A stretch of DNA of 7,870 bases from Candidatus Limnocylindrales bacterium (GTDB lineage: Bacteria; Chloroflexota; Limnocylindria; Limnocylindrales; CSP1-4). Shown here in pieces: positions 1 through 5,271 of this stretch. The notes under the pieces are model-generated. The model did not search any database. It saw nothing but the letters and a program-made list of their open reading frames with translations, and had not been told where the DNA came from. A program made the position numbers and the translations under genes. Within the stretch, counting starts at the first letter, position 1. Each line of letters begins with the position of its first letter. Location of the stretch: assembly GCA_031292335.1 (NCBI GenBank), contig JARLHH010000088.1, positions 1-7,870 on the forward strand, in the 5' to 3' direction.

Positions 1-453
1 AGCGACGGGAGCACGTTCGTGCCCTTCACCTCGGTGGCGACGGCCGCCTTCTCGGCCGGATCGATCGCGTCCACCTCGGGCGACCTGGCCCGCTGGGCGA
101 AGGCGCTCTACGGCGGAAACGTCCTCACCCCGGCCTCGATGGCCGAGATGCTGACGTTCGACCCGAAGATCGAGGCCTACGCCGCGCTGGCCTATGGGCT
201 CGGCGTGTCGCGCGTCAAGATCGACGGCCGTTTCGTGGCCTACGGGCACACCGGGGCGCTCGACGGGACGCGCGCCTCCATCCGCTGGCTGCCCAAGCAG
301 GACGTCAGCGTGGCCGTCGTCTTCAACCGCGATCTCTTCACGGGTGACGACGTGGTCCGGTACCTGGTCGCCGCGCTCTACCCGCGCGCGACGCCGGGAG
401 CGTCGGCGGCCGCGTCGCCGGGCGCGTCGCCAGCGCCGACCTCGGCGCCCTGA
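1..453 (+). CDS. Serine hydrolase / beta-lactamase family protein, C-terminal part (5' end outside window)
   Basis: The reading frame is open from base 1 and ends at TGA 451-453, leaving 150 visible residues. Residues about 17-38 (AFSAGSIASTSGDLARWAKA and following) match the segment of PF00144 serine hydrolases (class C beta-lactamase, D-Ala-D-Ala carboxypeptidase and esterase-like enzymes) that precedes the last third of the domain. YGHTGALDG at residues 81-89 holds the HTG triad, equivalent to the KTG/HxG box lining the active site. The catalytic SxxK and YxN motifs would lie upstream, outside the window, so activity cannot be judged. The domain finishes near residue 128 and is followed by a low-complexity Ala/Ser/Pro/Gly tail of about 22 residues. 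Enzymes of this family usually act outside the cytoplasmic membrane on peptidoglycan-like or ester substrates; the substrate here is unknown. The family call is firm, the specific function is not. Confidence 0.85.
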   Translation, partial: SDGSTFVPFTSVATAAFSAGSIASTSGDLARWAKALYGGNVLTPASMAEMLTFDPKIEAYAALAYGLGVSRVKIDGRFVAYGHTGALDGTRASIRWLPKQDVSVAVVFNRDLFTGDDVVRYLVAALYPRATPGASAAASPGASPAPTSAP

Positions 454-477
454 CCCCTTCCCTCGGCCCCGGCGCCT

Positions 478-486
478 TGCTACAGT
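478..486 (+). promoter_or_regulatory. Candidate extended -10 promoter element for the four-helix membrane protein
   Basis: TGCTACAGT reads as an extended -10 (TG, one base, then TACAGT, 4 of 6 matches to TATAAT) 37 bases before the GTG start at 524. No clear -35 hexamer is visible, which an extended -10 can tolerate. It lies 24 bases after the stop of the serine hydrolase gene, so the membrane protein may have its own transcript. Confidence 0.35.
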
Positions 487-511
487 GCGCGTCGCACGCG
501 TCAACGCAAGC

Positions 512-517
512 AGGAGG
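512..517 (+). promoter_or_regulatory. Strong ribosome binding site that sets a GTG start
   Basis: AGGAGG, a full Shine-Dalgarno core, ends six bases before GTG 524. It decides the start: the frame is open much further upstream, but that upstream stretch lies antisense-like over the serine hydrolase gene in another frame and gives an Arg-rich, non-conserved peptide. Confidence 0.85.
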
Positions 518-523
518 GGGATC

Positions 524-1174
524 GTGACCGAGCCGCAGTCTCCAGTGACCGGGGGAGCCGACCAGGCACCGCCGCCACCGCCACCGACCACGATGCCCAC
601 CGCACCGGCCCCGGCCGGGCCCGCCTTGGGCCAGCCTGCACCCGCGCAACCCGGCTGGGGCCAGCCGGCACCCACCCAGGGCTGGGTGCAGCCGGCCCAG
701 GTCCAGGCTCCGGGCCACGCGATGCTCCGCGTCATCGTCTCCGCGCTGTTCATGCTGGCGGCAGGGGTCCTCACGCTCCTGCCGGCGGTGGGGTTCGTCG
801 TCGGGGGCAGCAAGGTCAGCGACTACCTGAACAACGACCAGTTCTCCGGCCTGGGGGACGCGGTCGGGGGTGCCCTGATCGCGGTCGGCGCCGTCATGCT
901 CGTGTGGGCCTTGCTCGAGATCCTGTCCGCGCTCGGGATGTTCGTGCGGCGGAGCTGGGGACGTGCCCTGGGGACGGTGGTCGGCCTGTTCGGCGGCCTG
1001 TTCATGACCCTGATCCTGTTCGGGTCGCTGGGCGCCCTGCGGGCTGCCGACACGGTGAGCTCCACGGGGGCGGGCGGGGCGGTCTTCGTCGCGATCGTCG
1101 CCCTCGTGTTCCTGGGCTACTGGTTCACGCTCTTCGCGTGCATCACCGGGGGCACGCACTTCCGGCGCACCTAG
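524..1174 (+). CDS. Small four-helix integral membrane protein with Pro/Gln-rich N-terminus, function unknown
   Basis: The protein has 216 residues from the GTG start, placed by a perfect AGGAGG. Residues 1-66 are low complexity, rich in Pro, Ala, Gln and Gly, with two imperfect repeats around GQPAP (residues 36-45 and 46-54). Such tails are common on small membrane proteins of high-GC Gram-positive-type bacteria and are usually predicted to be cytoplasmic and disordered. Four hydrophobic segments follow at about 68-94, 115-141, 148-172 and 185-207. The loop between the first two (about 95-112) is polar, and the loop after the second carries VRRSWGR, whose positive charge suggests it faces the cytoplasm. 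That gives an N-in, C-in arrangement. The topology resembles short DUF-type membrane proteins, but I do not recognise a specific family and assign no function. The gene converges with the LigD-type polymerase gene, 48 bases away. Confidence 0.8.
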   Translation: MTEPQSPVTGGADQAPPPPPPTTMPTAPAPAGPALGQPAPAQPGWGQPAPTQGWVQPAQVQAPGHAMLRVIVSALFMLAAGVLTLLPAVGFVVGGSKVSDYLNNDQFSGLGDAVGGALIAVGAVMLVWALLEILSALGMFVRRSWGRALGTVVGLFGGLFMTLILFGSLGALRAADTVSSTGAGGAVFVAIVALVFLGYWFTLFACITGGTHFRRT

Positions 1175-1185
1175 CGGCGCGGCGA

Positions 1186-1220
1186 CCGGGCCCGCCCGGG
1201 CGCTCGGCGCCGGCGGCGCC
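1186..1220. terminator. GC-rich double hairpin between convergent genes
   Basis: The 48-base gap between two convergent stops holds two stem-loops: CCGGG/CCCGG with a 4-base loop (1186-1199) and GGCGCC/GGCGCC with a 3-base loop (1206-1220). Both are symmetric and so could serve transcripts from either side. Neither has a T-run after it, so they are not classical intrinsic terminators. A role in ending or protecting 3' ends is inference from position. Confidence 0.35.
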
Positions 1221-1222
1221 GC

Positions 1223-2572
1223 TCAGCCGGGGCGCTTCCCCGGCCACTCCACGCCCGCCCAGGGGTCGTAGTCCGGGTCGAGCGCCTCCTGCGGGGGCCG
1301 CAGGCCGGGCGGAACGTGCTCGAGGTTGAGGCGGATCCGCGTCCAGGTCGTGGATCGGCCGCGCATCGCGTCCACCAGCACGTCGGCCGGGGCGAGGTGC
1401 GACCAGGCGTCCGGGTGGCGCTCCTTCCAGCGGGCGAGCCCGGCCATCGCCTCCGCCTGGGTTGCCGCCCGCCCGATCTCGATGAGCGGCCTGGATGGCA
1501 TCCGTCGCTTCGATGGCGCGACGCGGGGCGGCTCGTCGAGCGTCTTCGCGTAGTTCGGCGGCCAGGGCGCGTCGCCCAGGCCTTGCGCTTCGTGGCGAGC
1601 GGACAGCTCGAGCAGGGCGTCGAGGCTGCCGGCGTGCTGGTCGATGGCGGCGTGCGGGTCGCCGAGCCGGGCGAACCGCCCCGGGACCGTCCGGATCGTG
1701 AACGCTGCAGCGTCGACCTCCGGCACCTCGTCCCAGGTCAGCGGCGTCGACACCCGGGCGTCGGGGCGCGGACGGACCGAGTACGCGCTCGCGACCGTGC
1801 GGTCCTTCGCGTTCTGGTTGTAGTCGATGAAGACGCCATGGCGCTCTTCCTTCCACCAGCGGCTGGTCGCCAGGTCGGGCACGCGCTGCTCGACGTCGCG
1901 GGCGAGCGCGAGGGCGGCCCGCCGAACCTCGGGGAAGGTCCAGCGGCGTTCGATCCGGACGTTGACGTGGATCCCGCGATTCCCCGAGGTCTTCGGCCAG
2001 CCCACGAGGCCGACGTCGGCAAGGGAATCCCGCACGACGATCGCAACCCGGCGGATGTCGTCCCAGGGGACGCCCGGGACCGGGTCGAGGTCGACGCGGA
2101 GCTCGTCGGGATGATCGAGGTCGTCCGCCCGCACGGGGTGCGGATTGAGGTCCAGGCAGCCCAGGTTGACGACCCAGGCCAGCTGGGCGGCATCGTCGAT
2201 CACCACCTCGTCAGCGGTCCGTCCGCTCGGGAAGCTGAGCGTGACGGTCGGGATCCACGCCGGCCGGGACGCCGGGGCGCGCTTCTGGAAGAAGAACGGG
2301 CCGGCGGCGCCGTTCGGGTAGCGCTTGAGCGCCATCGGCCGGCCGCCGACCCCGCGAAGCGCGCCGTCCGCCACCGCGAGGTAGTAGCGGACGAGGTCGA
2401 GCTTCGTGACCGGGGCGTCGTCGAGCCTGGCCGCCTCGCCGGCCTCTTCGACGCTGCCCGCGCCGTCGTCGCCCGCCTCCGCGGCGCTCGCGCCCGGGAA
2501 GAAGACCTTGTCCGGGTTCGTCACCGTCACGTCGCGCCCGGCGACGTGGATGACCTCACTGCGGGGAGCCAT
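1223..2572 (-). CDS. Stand-alone LigD-type polymerase (primase-polymerase domain of bacterial non-homologous end joining)
   Basis: This is a 449-residue protein starting at ATG 2572-2570. It carries the whole LigD polymerase (archaeo-eukaryotic primase-like) fold: an N-terminal strand with TNPDKVFFPG (18-27), KRYPNG (83-88) and FFQKRAP (94-100), then DLDP (161-164) holding the two metal-binding aspartates D161 and D163. KTSGNRGIHV (194-203) follows with the active-site histidine H202, and VFIDYNQN (247-254) supplies the third aspartate, D250. All catalytic positions are therefore intact. The family adds ribo- or deoxyribonucleotides at double-strand break ends, working with Ku and an ATP-dependent ligase. 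Neither partner nor the LigD ligase and phosphoesterase domains is encoded here. Two features are unusual: an acidic Ala/Glu/Asp insert at about 28-55, and a C-terminal extension of roughly 110 residues past the core ending near DPDYDPW (432-438). This makes it longer than a bare polymerase domain of about 300 residues. No Shine-Dalgarno precedes the ATG. Confidence 0.92.
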   Translation of the reverse strand: MAPRSEVIHVAGRDVTVTNPDKVFFPGASAAEAGDDGAGSVEEAGEAARLDDAPVTKLDLVRYYLAVADGALRGVGGRPMALKRYPNGAAGPFFFQKRAPASRPAWIPTVTLSFPSGRTADEVVIDDAAQLAWVVNLGCLDLNPHPVRADDLDHPDELRVDLDPVPGVPWDDIRRVAIVVRDSLADVGLVGWPKTSGNRGIHVNVRIERRWTFPEVRRAALALARDVEQRVPDLATSRWWKEERHGVFIDYNQNAKDRTVASAYSVRPRPDARVSTPLTWDEVPEVDAAAFTIRTVPGRFARLGDPHAAIDQHAGSLDALLELSARHEAQGLGDAPWPPNYAKTLDEPPRVAPSKRRMPSRPLIEIGRAATQAEAMAGLARWKERHPDAWSHLAPADVLVDAMRGRSTTWTRIRLNLEHVPPGLRPPQEALDPDYDPWAGVEWPGKRPG

Positions 2573-2579
2573 GCGCCCG

Positions 2580-2585
2580 AGGATA
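2580..2585 (-). promoter_or_regulatory. Candidate -10 for leaderless transcription of the LigD-type polymerase gene
   Basis: On the minus strand TATCCT (2585 to 2580, 4 of 6 matches to TATAAT) ends seven bases before the ATG. A transcript would then begin at or next to the start codon. The absence of any Shine-Dalgarno between this element and the ATG fits a leaderless mRNA. No convincing -35 is seen. Confidence 0.35.
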
Positions 2586-2680
2586 CGGGGTGCTGTCGAG
2601 ACCGGGAGAATCCACGAGCGGCGCGTGCGGCGTCCGCCCGGCGCGCTCCGCGACTCGCTCGATGCGGCCAGCCGGGCATT

Positions 2681-2717
2681 CGGGGAAGATGGCGTTCACG
2701 CTTCGAGGAAGATGGCG
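2681..2717 (+). repeat. 14-bp direct repeat, 23-bp period, in the divergent intergenic region
   Basis: CGGGGAAGATGGCG (2681-2694) recurs as CGAGGAAGATGGCG (2704-2717) with a single mismatch. The 23-bp period is about two helical turns, so both copies face the same side of the helix. The second copy ends 7 bases before a candidate -35 element at 2725. A direct-repeat binding site for a regulator is possible, but chance duplication is not excluded. Confidence 0.5.
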
Positions 2718-2724
2718 CCCCCGG

Positions 2725-2751
2725 TGTCGATCCCGGCCGGCGCCGTTCGTC
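2725..2751 (+). promoter_or_regulatory. Candidate ECF-type promoter (TGTCGA, 17-bp spacer, CGTC) for the DGPF-sigma operon
   Basis: TGTCGA at 2725-2730 is followed after exactly 17 bases by CGTC at 2748-2751. From memory, the target promoter described for ECF42 sigma factors has TGTCGA at -35 and CGAC or CGTC at -10, usually in front of the DGPF gene itself. The position here is right: it would give a leader of roughly 75-80 bases before the ATG at 2836. A second TGTCGA at 2594-2599 lacks a properly spaced CGTC/CGAC. Autoregulation is inference. Confidence 0.5.
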
Positions 2752-2766
2752 GTGTCAGCAGGAAGA

Positions 2767-2783
2767 CCGCGCGATCGGCGCGG
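2767..2783. repeat. Perfect 6-bp inverted repeat in the leader of the DGPF gene
   Basis: CCGCGC (2767-2772) and GCGCGG (2778-2783) flank the 5-base loop GATCG. The dyad lies just downstream of the candidate ECF promoter, about 50 bases before the DGPF start codon, so it would fall in the mRNA leader. It could be an operator or an mRNA hairpin. In DNA this GC-rich, a 6-bp dyad may also arise by chance. Confidence 0.35.
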
Positions 2784-2823
2784 GTGGCAGGATCCGCACG
2801 TGTCGTCTCCTGCCCCGGTCGAG

Positions 2824-2830
2824 AAGGAGA
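2824..2830 (+). promoter_or_regulatory. Ribosome binding site of the DGPF gene
   Basis: AAGGAGA ends five bases before ATG 2836. The frame is open upstream to 2590, but that stretch gives a non-conserved basic peptide, and the family's N-terminus (MRYMLLIYG) begins exactly at 2836. The site therefore fixes the start. Confidence 0.85.
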
Positions 2831-2835
2831 TCCCG

Positions 2836-3210
2836 ATGCGCTACATGCTTCTCATCTACGGGCCCGAGATGGCGCCGTCCGACGCCGCCCCCATGCCGGA
2901 CATGGAACCGTGGAACGCGTACACGCAGTGGATGATCGACACCGGCATCTACCGGGCCGGCGACCCGCTGGCACCCTCGACGGACGCGACCACGGTTCGT
3001 GTCCAGGATGGCCGGCGCCTGACCACGGATGGGCCGTTCGCGGAGACCAAGGAGGTCCTGGGCGGGTACTACATCGTGGACTGCCCTGACCTCGACGCCG
3101 CGCTCGAGGCGGCCGCCCGGTGCCCCGGCGCGGCGTACGGCTCGATCGAGGTCCGCCCGCTCCTCGACATGGACATGCCGGACGTCGGTTCCGGCAGGGT
3201 CGCCGGCTGA
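2836..3210 (+). CDS. YCII-related (DGPF domain) protein, partner of an ECF sigma factor
   Basis: The 124-residue protein is a typical YCII/DGPF protein: MRYMLLIYG at the N-terminus, the signature DGPFAETKE at residues 65-73, then GGYYIVD (76-82), a helix DLDAALEAAARCPGA, and the closing strand GSIEVRPLL (102-110). The fold is a ferredoxin-like alpha/beta barrel, usually dimeric and cytoplasmic. YCII proteins have been linked to small-molecule chemistry such as hydrolytic dehalogenation, but the DGPF subgroup has no settled function. Its coding end overlaps the next gene by four bases, and the two are almost certainly co-transcribed and translationally coupled. DGPF genes are the standard companions of ECF42 sigma factors and are commonly the sigma factor's own target. 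A short Asp/Met-rich C-terminal tail (111-124) follows the domain. Confidence 0.93.
   Translation: MRYMLLIYGPEMAPSDAAPMPDMEPWNAYTQWMIDTGIYRAGDPLAPSTDATTVRVQDGRRLTTDGPFAETKEVLGGYYIVDCPDLDAALEAAARCPGAAYGSIEVRPLLDMDMPDVGSGRVAG
3196..3199 (+). promoter_or_regulatory. Weak ribosome binding site supporting a CTG start for the sigma factor
   Basis: GCAGGG, with core AGGG at 3196-3199, lies seven bases before CTG 3207, inside the end of the DGPF gene. With the CTGA stop/start overlap this supports re-initiation by ribosomes that have just finished the DGPF protein. Confidence 0.5.
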
Positions 3211-4484
3211 ACCCCGACGCCGTTCGCGAGCAGGTCGAGCGGGCGTTCCGCGAGGAATCCGGGCGGGTCCTGGCTTCGCTGATCCGCGTCCTGGGTGACT
3301 TCGACCTCGCCGAGGAGGCGCTCTCCGATGCCTTCGTCGCGGCGCTCGAGACGTGGCCGCGGGACGGGGTTCCGCGCAATCCTGGGGCCTGGATCACGAC
3401 CGCGGCCCGCAACCGCGCGCTCGACCGGATTCGCCGCGCGCGGCGCCAGGAGCTGAAGCTCGCCGAGCTCGAACGCGCGCTCGTCCATGGCGGTGGAGGG
3501 GAAGACCAGGTGCGACTTGGCAGCGAAAGCCGGCTCGCCGATGACCGGCTCCGCCTCGTCTTCACGTGCTGCCACCCGGCGCTCGCGATGGATGCCCGGG
3601 TCGCGCTCACGCTGCGGACGCTCGGCGGCCTGACGACTCCGGAGATCGCGCGGGCGTTCCTCGTCCCGGAGGCCACGCTCGCGCAGCGGTTGGTCCGCGC
3701 GAAGAAGAAGATCCGCGAGGCCGGGATTCCCTACCGCGTTCCCCCCGACGCACTGCTGCCCGAGCGACTCGACGGCGTGCTGGCGGTCCTGTACCTGGTC
3801 TTCAACGAGGGCTACAGCGCGACCGGCGGAGACGTGCTCGTGCGGCGCGAGCTGTGCGTGGAGGCGATCCGGCTGGCGCGCCTGGTCGCGGAGCTCATGC
3901 CGGAGCAGCCCGAATGCAGCGGCCTCCTTGCGCTCCTGCTCCTCCAGGACTCGCGGCGCGATGCCCGCGTCGGCCCGGACGGGTCGCTGGTCCTGCTCGA
4001 GGCCCAGGACAGGAACCGCTGGGATCGCGCCGAGGTGGCCGAGGGGCTGGCGCTCGTCGACGCGGCCCTCTCGGCAGCCGTCAGGCGCGGAACCCGGTCG
4101 GGTCCCTACGTGCTCCAGGCCGCGATCGCCGCCGGGCACGCGCGGGCCCCGCGAACCGAGGACACCGACTGGCCGGCGATCGCCCGCCTCTACGACGCGC
4201 TGGTCGTGGAGGTGCCGACCCCGGTTGTCGAGCTCAACCGCGCGGTCGCCGTCGCGATGGCGGACGGACCAGGGGCCGGCCTCGCGCTCGTCGAGGTCCT
4301 GGGTGCGGAAGGGGCCCTGGACGGCTATCACCTTTTCCATGCCACCCGCGCCGATCTGCTGCGCCGGCTGGGTCGGCGCGCGGACGCGGCCCGCGCCTAC
4401 GAGCGCGCGCTCAGCCTGGCGACGAACCGGGCGGAACGCGCCTTCCTGGCCCGGCGCCTGGCCGAAACGCGCGCCGACGGCTGA
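3207..4484 (+). CDS. ECF42-type RNA polymerase sigma factor with C-terminal extension
   Basis: From CTG 3207 the product has 425 residues. Sigma region 2 is at about 8-80 (ESGRVLASLIRVLGDFDLAE, then the W-PRDG-P-NPGAW segment and TAARNRALDRIRR). The family-typical FTCCHPAL is at 119-126, and region 4 with its helix-turn-helix is at about 127-172. A long C-terminal extension follows: LYLVFNEGYSA (195-205) belongs to the DUF6596-type part, and a TPR-like helical part ends near 420. This is the COG4941/ECF42 architecture. These sigma factors have no anti-sigma factor, and the extension is thought to control activity. The start is the odd point: the only in-frame ATG/GTG/TTG upstream is GTG 3120, which would add 29 non-conserved residues, while family N-termini begin close to PDAVRxxVE. 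CTG overlapping the DGPF stop (CTGA) is therefore preferred. The gene runs convergently into the lipoprotein gene. Confidence 0.92.
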   Translation: MNPDAVREQVERAFREESGRVLASLIRVLGDFDLAEEALSDAFVAALETWPRDGVPRNPGAWITTAARNRALDRIRRARRQELKLAELERALVHGGGGEDQVRLGSESRLADDRLRLVFTCCHPALAMDARVALTLRTLGGLTTPEIARAFLVPEATLAQRLVRAKKKIREAGIPYRVPPDALLPERLDGVLAVLYLVFNEGYSATGGDVLVRRELCVEAIRLARLVAELMPEQPECSGLLALLLLQDSRRDARVGPDGSLVLLEAQDRNRWDRAEVAEGLALVDAALSAAVRRGTRSGPYVLQAAIAAGHARAPRTEDTDWPAIARLYDALVVEVPTPVVELNRAVAVAMADGPGAGLALVEVLGAEGALDGYHLFHATRADLLRRLGRRADAARAYERALSLATNRAERAFLARRLAETRADG

Positions 4485-4591
4485 GGCGGCGCGGCGATCC
4501 GCGAAGGCCCGCACGTCGACGCGGCAGTGTCGGGCTCGCTCGGGCAGGCGTACGCCCCTGGCCGCGGTGGCCCGCGATCACGCCCTGCGCG

Positions 4592-5224
4592 TCAGCAGGA
4601 GAACGAGCCGCTCACGATCGTGCCGTCCGCGAGGTGGCCCGCGAACGTGCCGCTCGACACGTCGTCGGCCACGGTCACCGTGGCGCTGTCATGGTCGAGG
4701 ACGAAGACCGTGCCTGCGTGCCGGTACGTGACGACGACGGCATCGCCCTTCAGGGTTCCGCCACCAGTCGCGGTCTGCACGTCCGTCGGGCTGTAAGGGC
4801 TTCTCCCGGCGATCAGCCCGAAGTACTCCGCGCCATCCGGCTGGCCGATGTTGACCGCCAGCCAGGCATCGCCGATGCCGTGCTCGCAGGAACCCCCCGT
4901 GTACTCGAGGGCTCCTTTCGGGAGCGTCACGGTCGCCGCCGCGGAGCCACCCGTGAACCCGGGATCCGACGCCGATGGGGACGGGGAGGCCGCTGGGGAC
5001 GCCCCGCTGCCGGCCGTCGCCGCACCGGGCGAGGCAGTCGCCGCACCGGGCGAGGCAGTCGCCGCACTGGGCGAGGCAGCTGCCGCCGGGGGCGTCGGCC
5101 CTCCCGGCGAGGCGACCGAAGCCGGTCCCGCCGTCCCGGGCGGGCTGGCACAGGCGGCGACCAGGAGGCCGACGAGCAGGCCGATCAGCGCGATTGAACG
5201 CGCCGGCTGGCCGGGCCGGGCCAT
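4592..5224 (-). CDS. Putative secreted lipoprotein with Ala/Ser/Pro linker, function unknown
   Basis: This is a 210-residue protein from ATG 5224-5222. A short basic start (R3, R9) leads into a hydrophobic segment and the lipobox VAAC with C25, so signal peptidase II cleavage and lipid anchoring on the outer face of the cytoplasmic membrane are expected. Residues 26-88 form a disordered linker of Ala, Ser, Pro, Thr and Gly, including 7-residue repeats of the type TASPGAA. The folded part (about 95-210) is rich in beta strand with short hydrophobic alternations (AAATVTLP, AVVVTYRHAGTVFVLDHD, GTFAGHLADGTIVSGSFSC). It contains only two cysteines, C113 and the last residue C210, which could pair as a disulfide. 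I do not recognise the domain. The weak site GGCAGG lies six bases before the ATG. The gene follows ferritin by 47 bases on the same strand, so an operon is plausible. Confidence 0.82.
   Translation of the reverse strand: MARPGQPARSIALIGLLVGLLVAACASPPGTAGPASVASPGGPTPPAAAASPSAATASPGAATASPGAATAGSGASPAASPSPSASDPGFTGGSAAATVTLPKGALEYTGGSCEHGIGDAWLAVNIGQPDGAEYFGLIAGRSPYSPTDVQTATGGGTLKGDAVVVTYRHAGTVFVLDHDSATVTVADDVSSGTFAGHLADGTIVSGSFSC
5016..5078 (+). repeat. Three tandem copies of a 21-bp unit inside the lipoprotein linker
   Basis: Units at 5016-5036, 5037-5057 and 5058-5078: the first two are identical and the third differs at one base. A degraded fourth copy may begin at 5079. On the coding (minus) strand the repeat keeps the frame and encodes 7-residue steps of the TASPGAA type. 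Copy number could vary by slippage, changing linker length without breaking the frame. Confidence 0.9.
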
Positions 5225-5271
5225 GCCTCGCCTGCCCGCCGCGAAACGCGCGCCTGACGGGCCGGGTGCGT

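Noticed and set aside
2594..2614. Second TGTCGA in the divergent gap as another ECF promoter
   Set aside because: No CGAC or CGTC lies at a 16-18 base spacing, and it would leave a leader of over 200 bases.
1316..2935. Long plus-strand frame opposite the LigD-type polymerase gene
   Set aside because: The minus strand holds all catalytic motifs of the family; the plus frame is an Arg/Val/Ala-rich shadow that also runs through the intergenic region into the DGPF gene.
3120..3206. GTG 3120 as the start of the sigma factor
   Set aside because: It lies 91 bases inside the DGPF gene and adds a basic peptide unlike any sigma factor N-terminus; CTG 3207 fits the family and the overlap geometry better.
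3069..4514. Long open frame of 481 codons antisense to the sigma factor gene
   Set aside because: It is rich in Arg, Ala, Gly and His with no recognisable domain, and it mirrors a gene with clear sigma motifs. Long antisense frames are expected at this GC content.
4485..4591. A strong bidirectional terminator between the sigma factor and lipoprotein genes
   Set aside because: Only a 10-bp palindrome GGCGTACGCC (4547-4556) and short GC dyads are present, with no stable long stem and no T-run, so nothing was annotated.
5016..5078. Tandem 21-bp repeats as a CRISPR array
   Set aside because: The copies are directly adjacent with no spacers and lie in frame within a coding linker.
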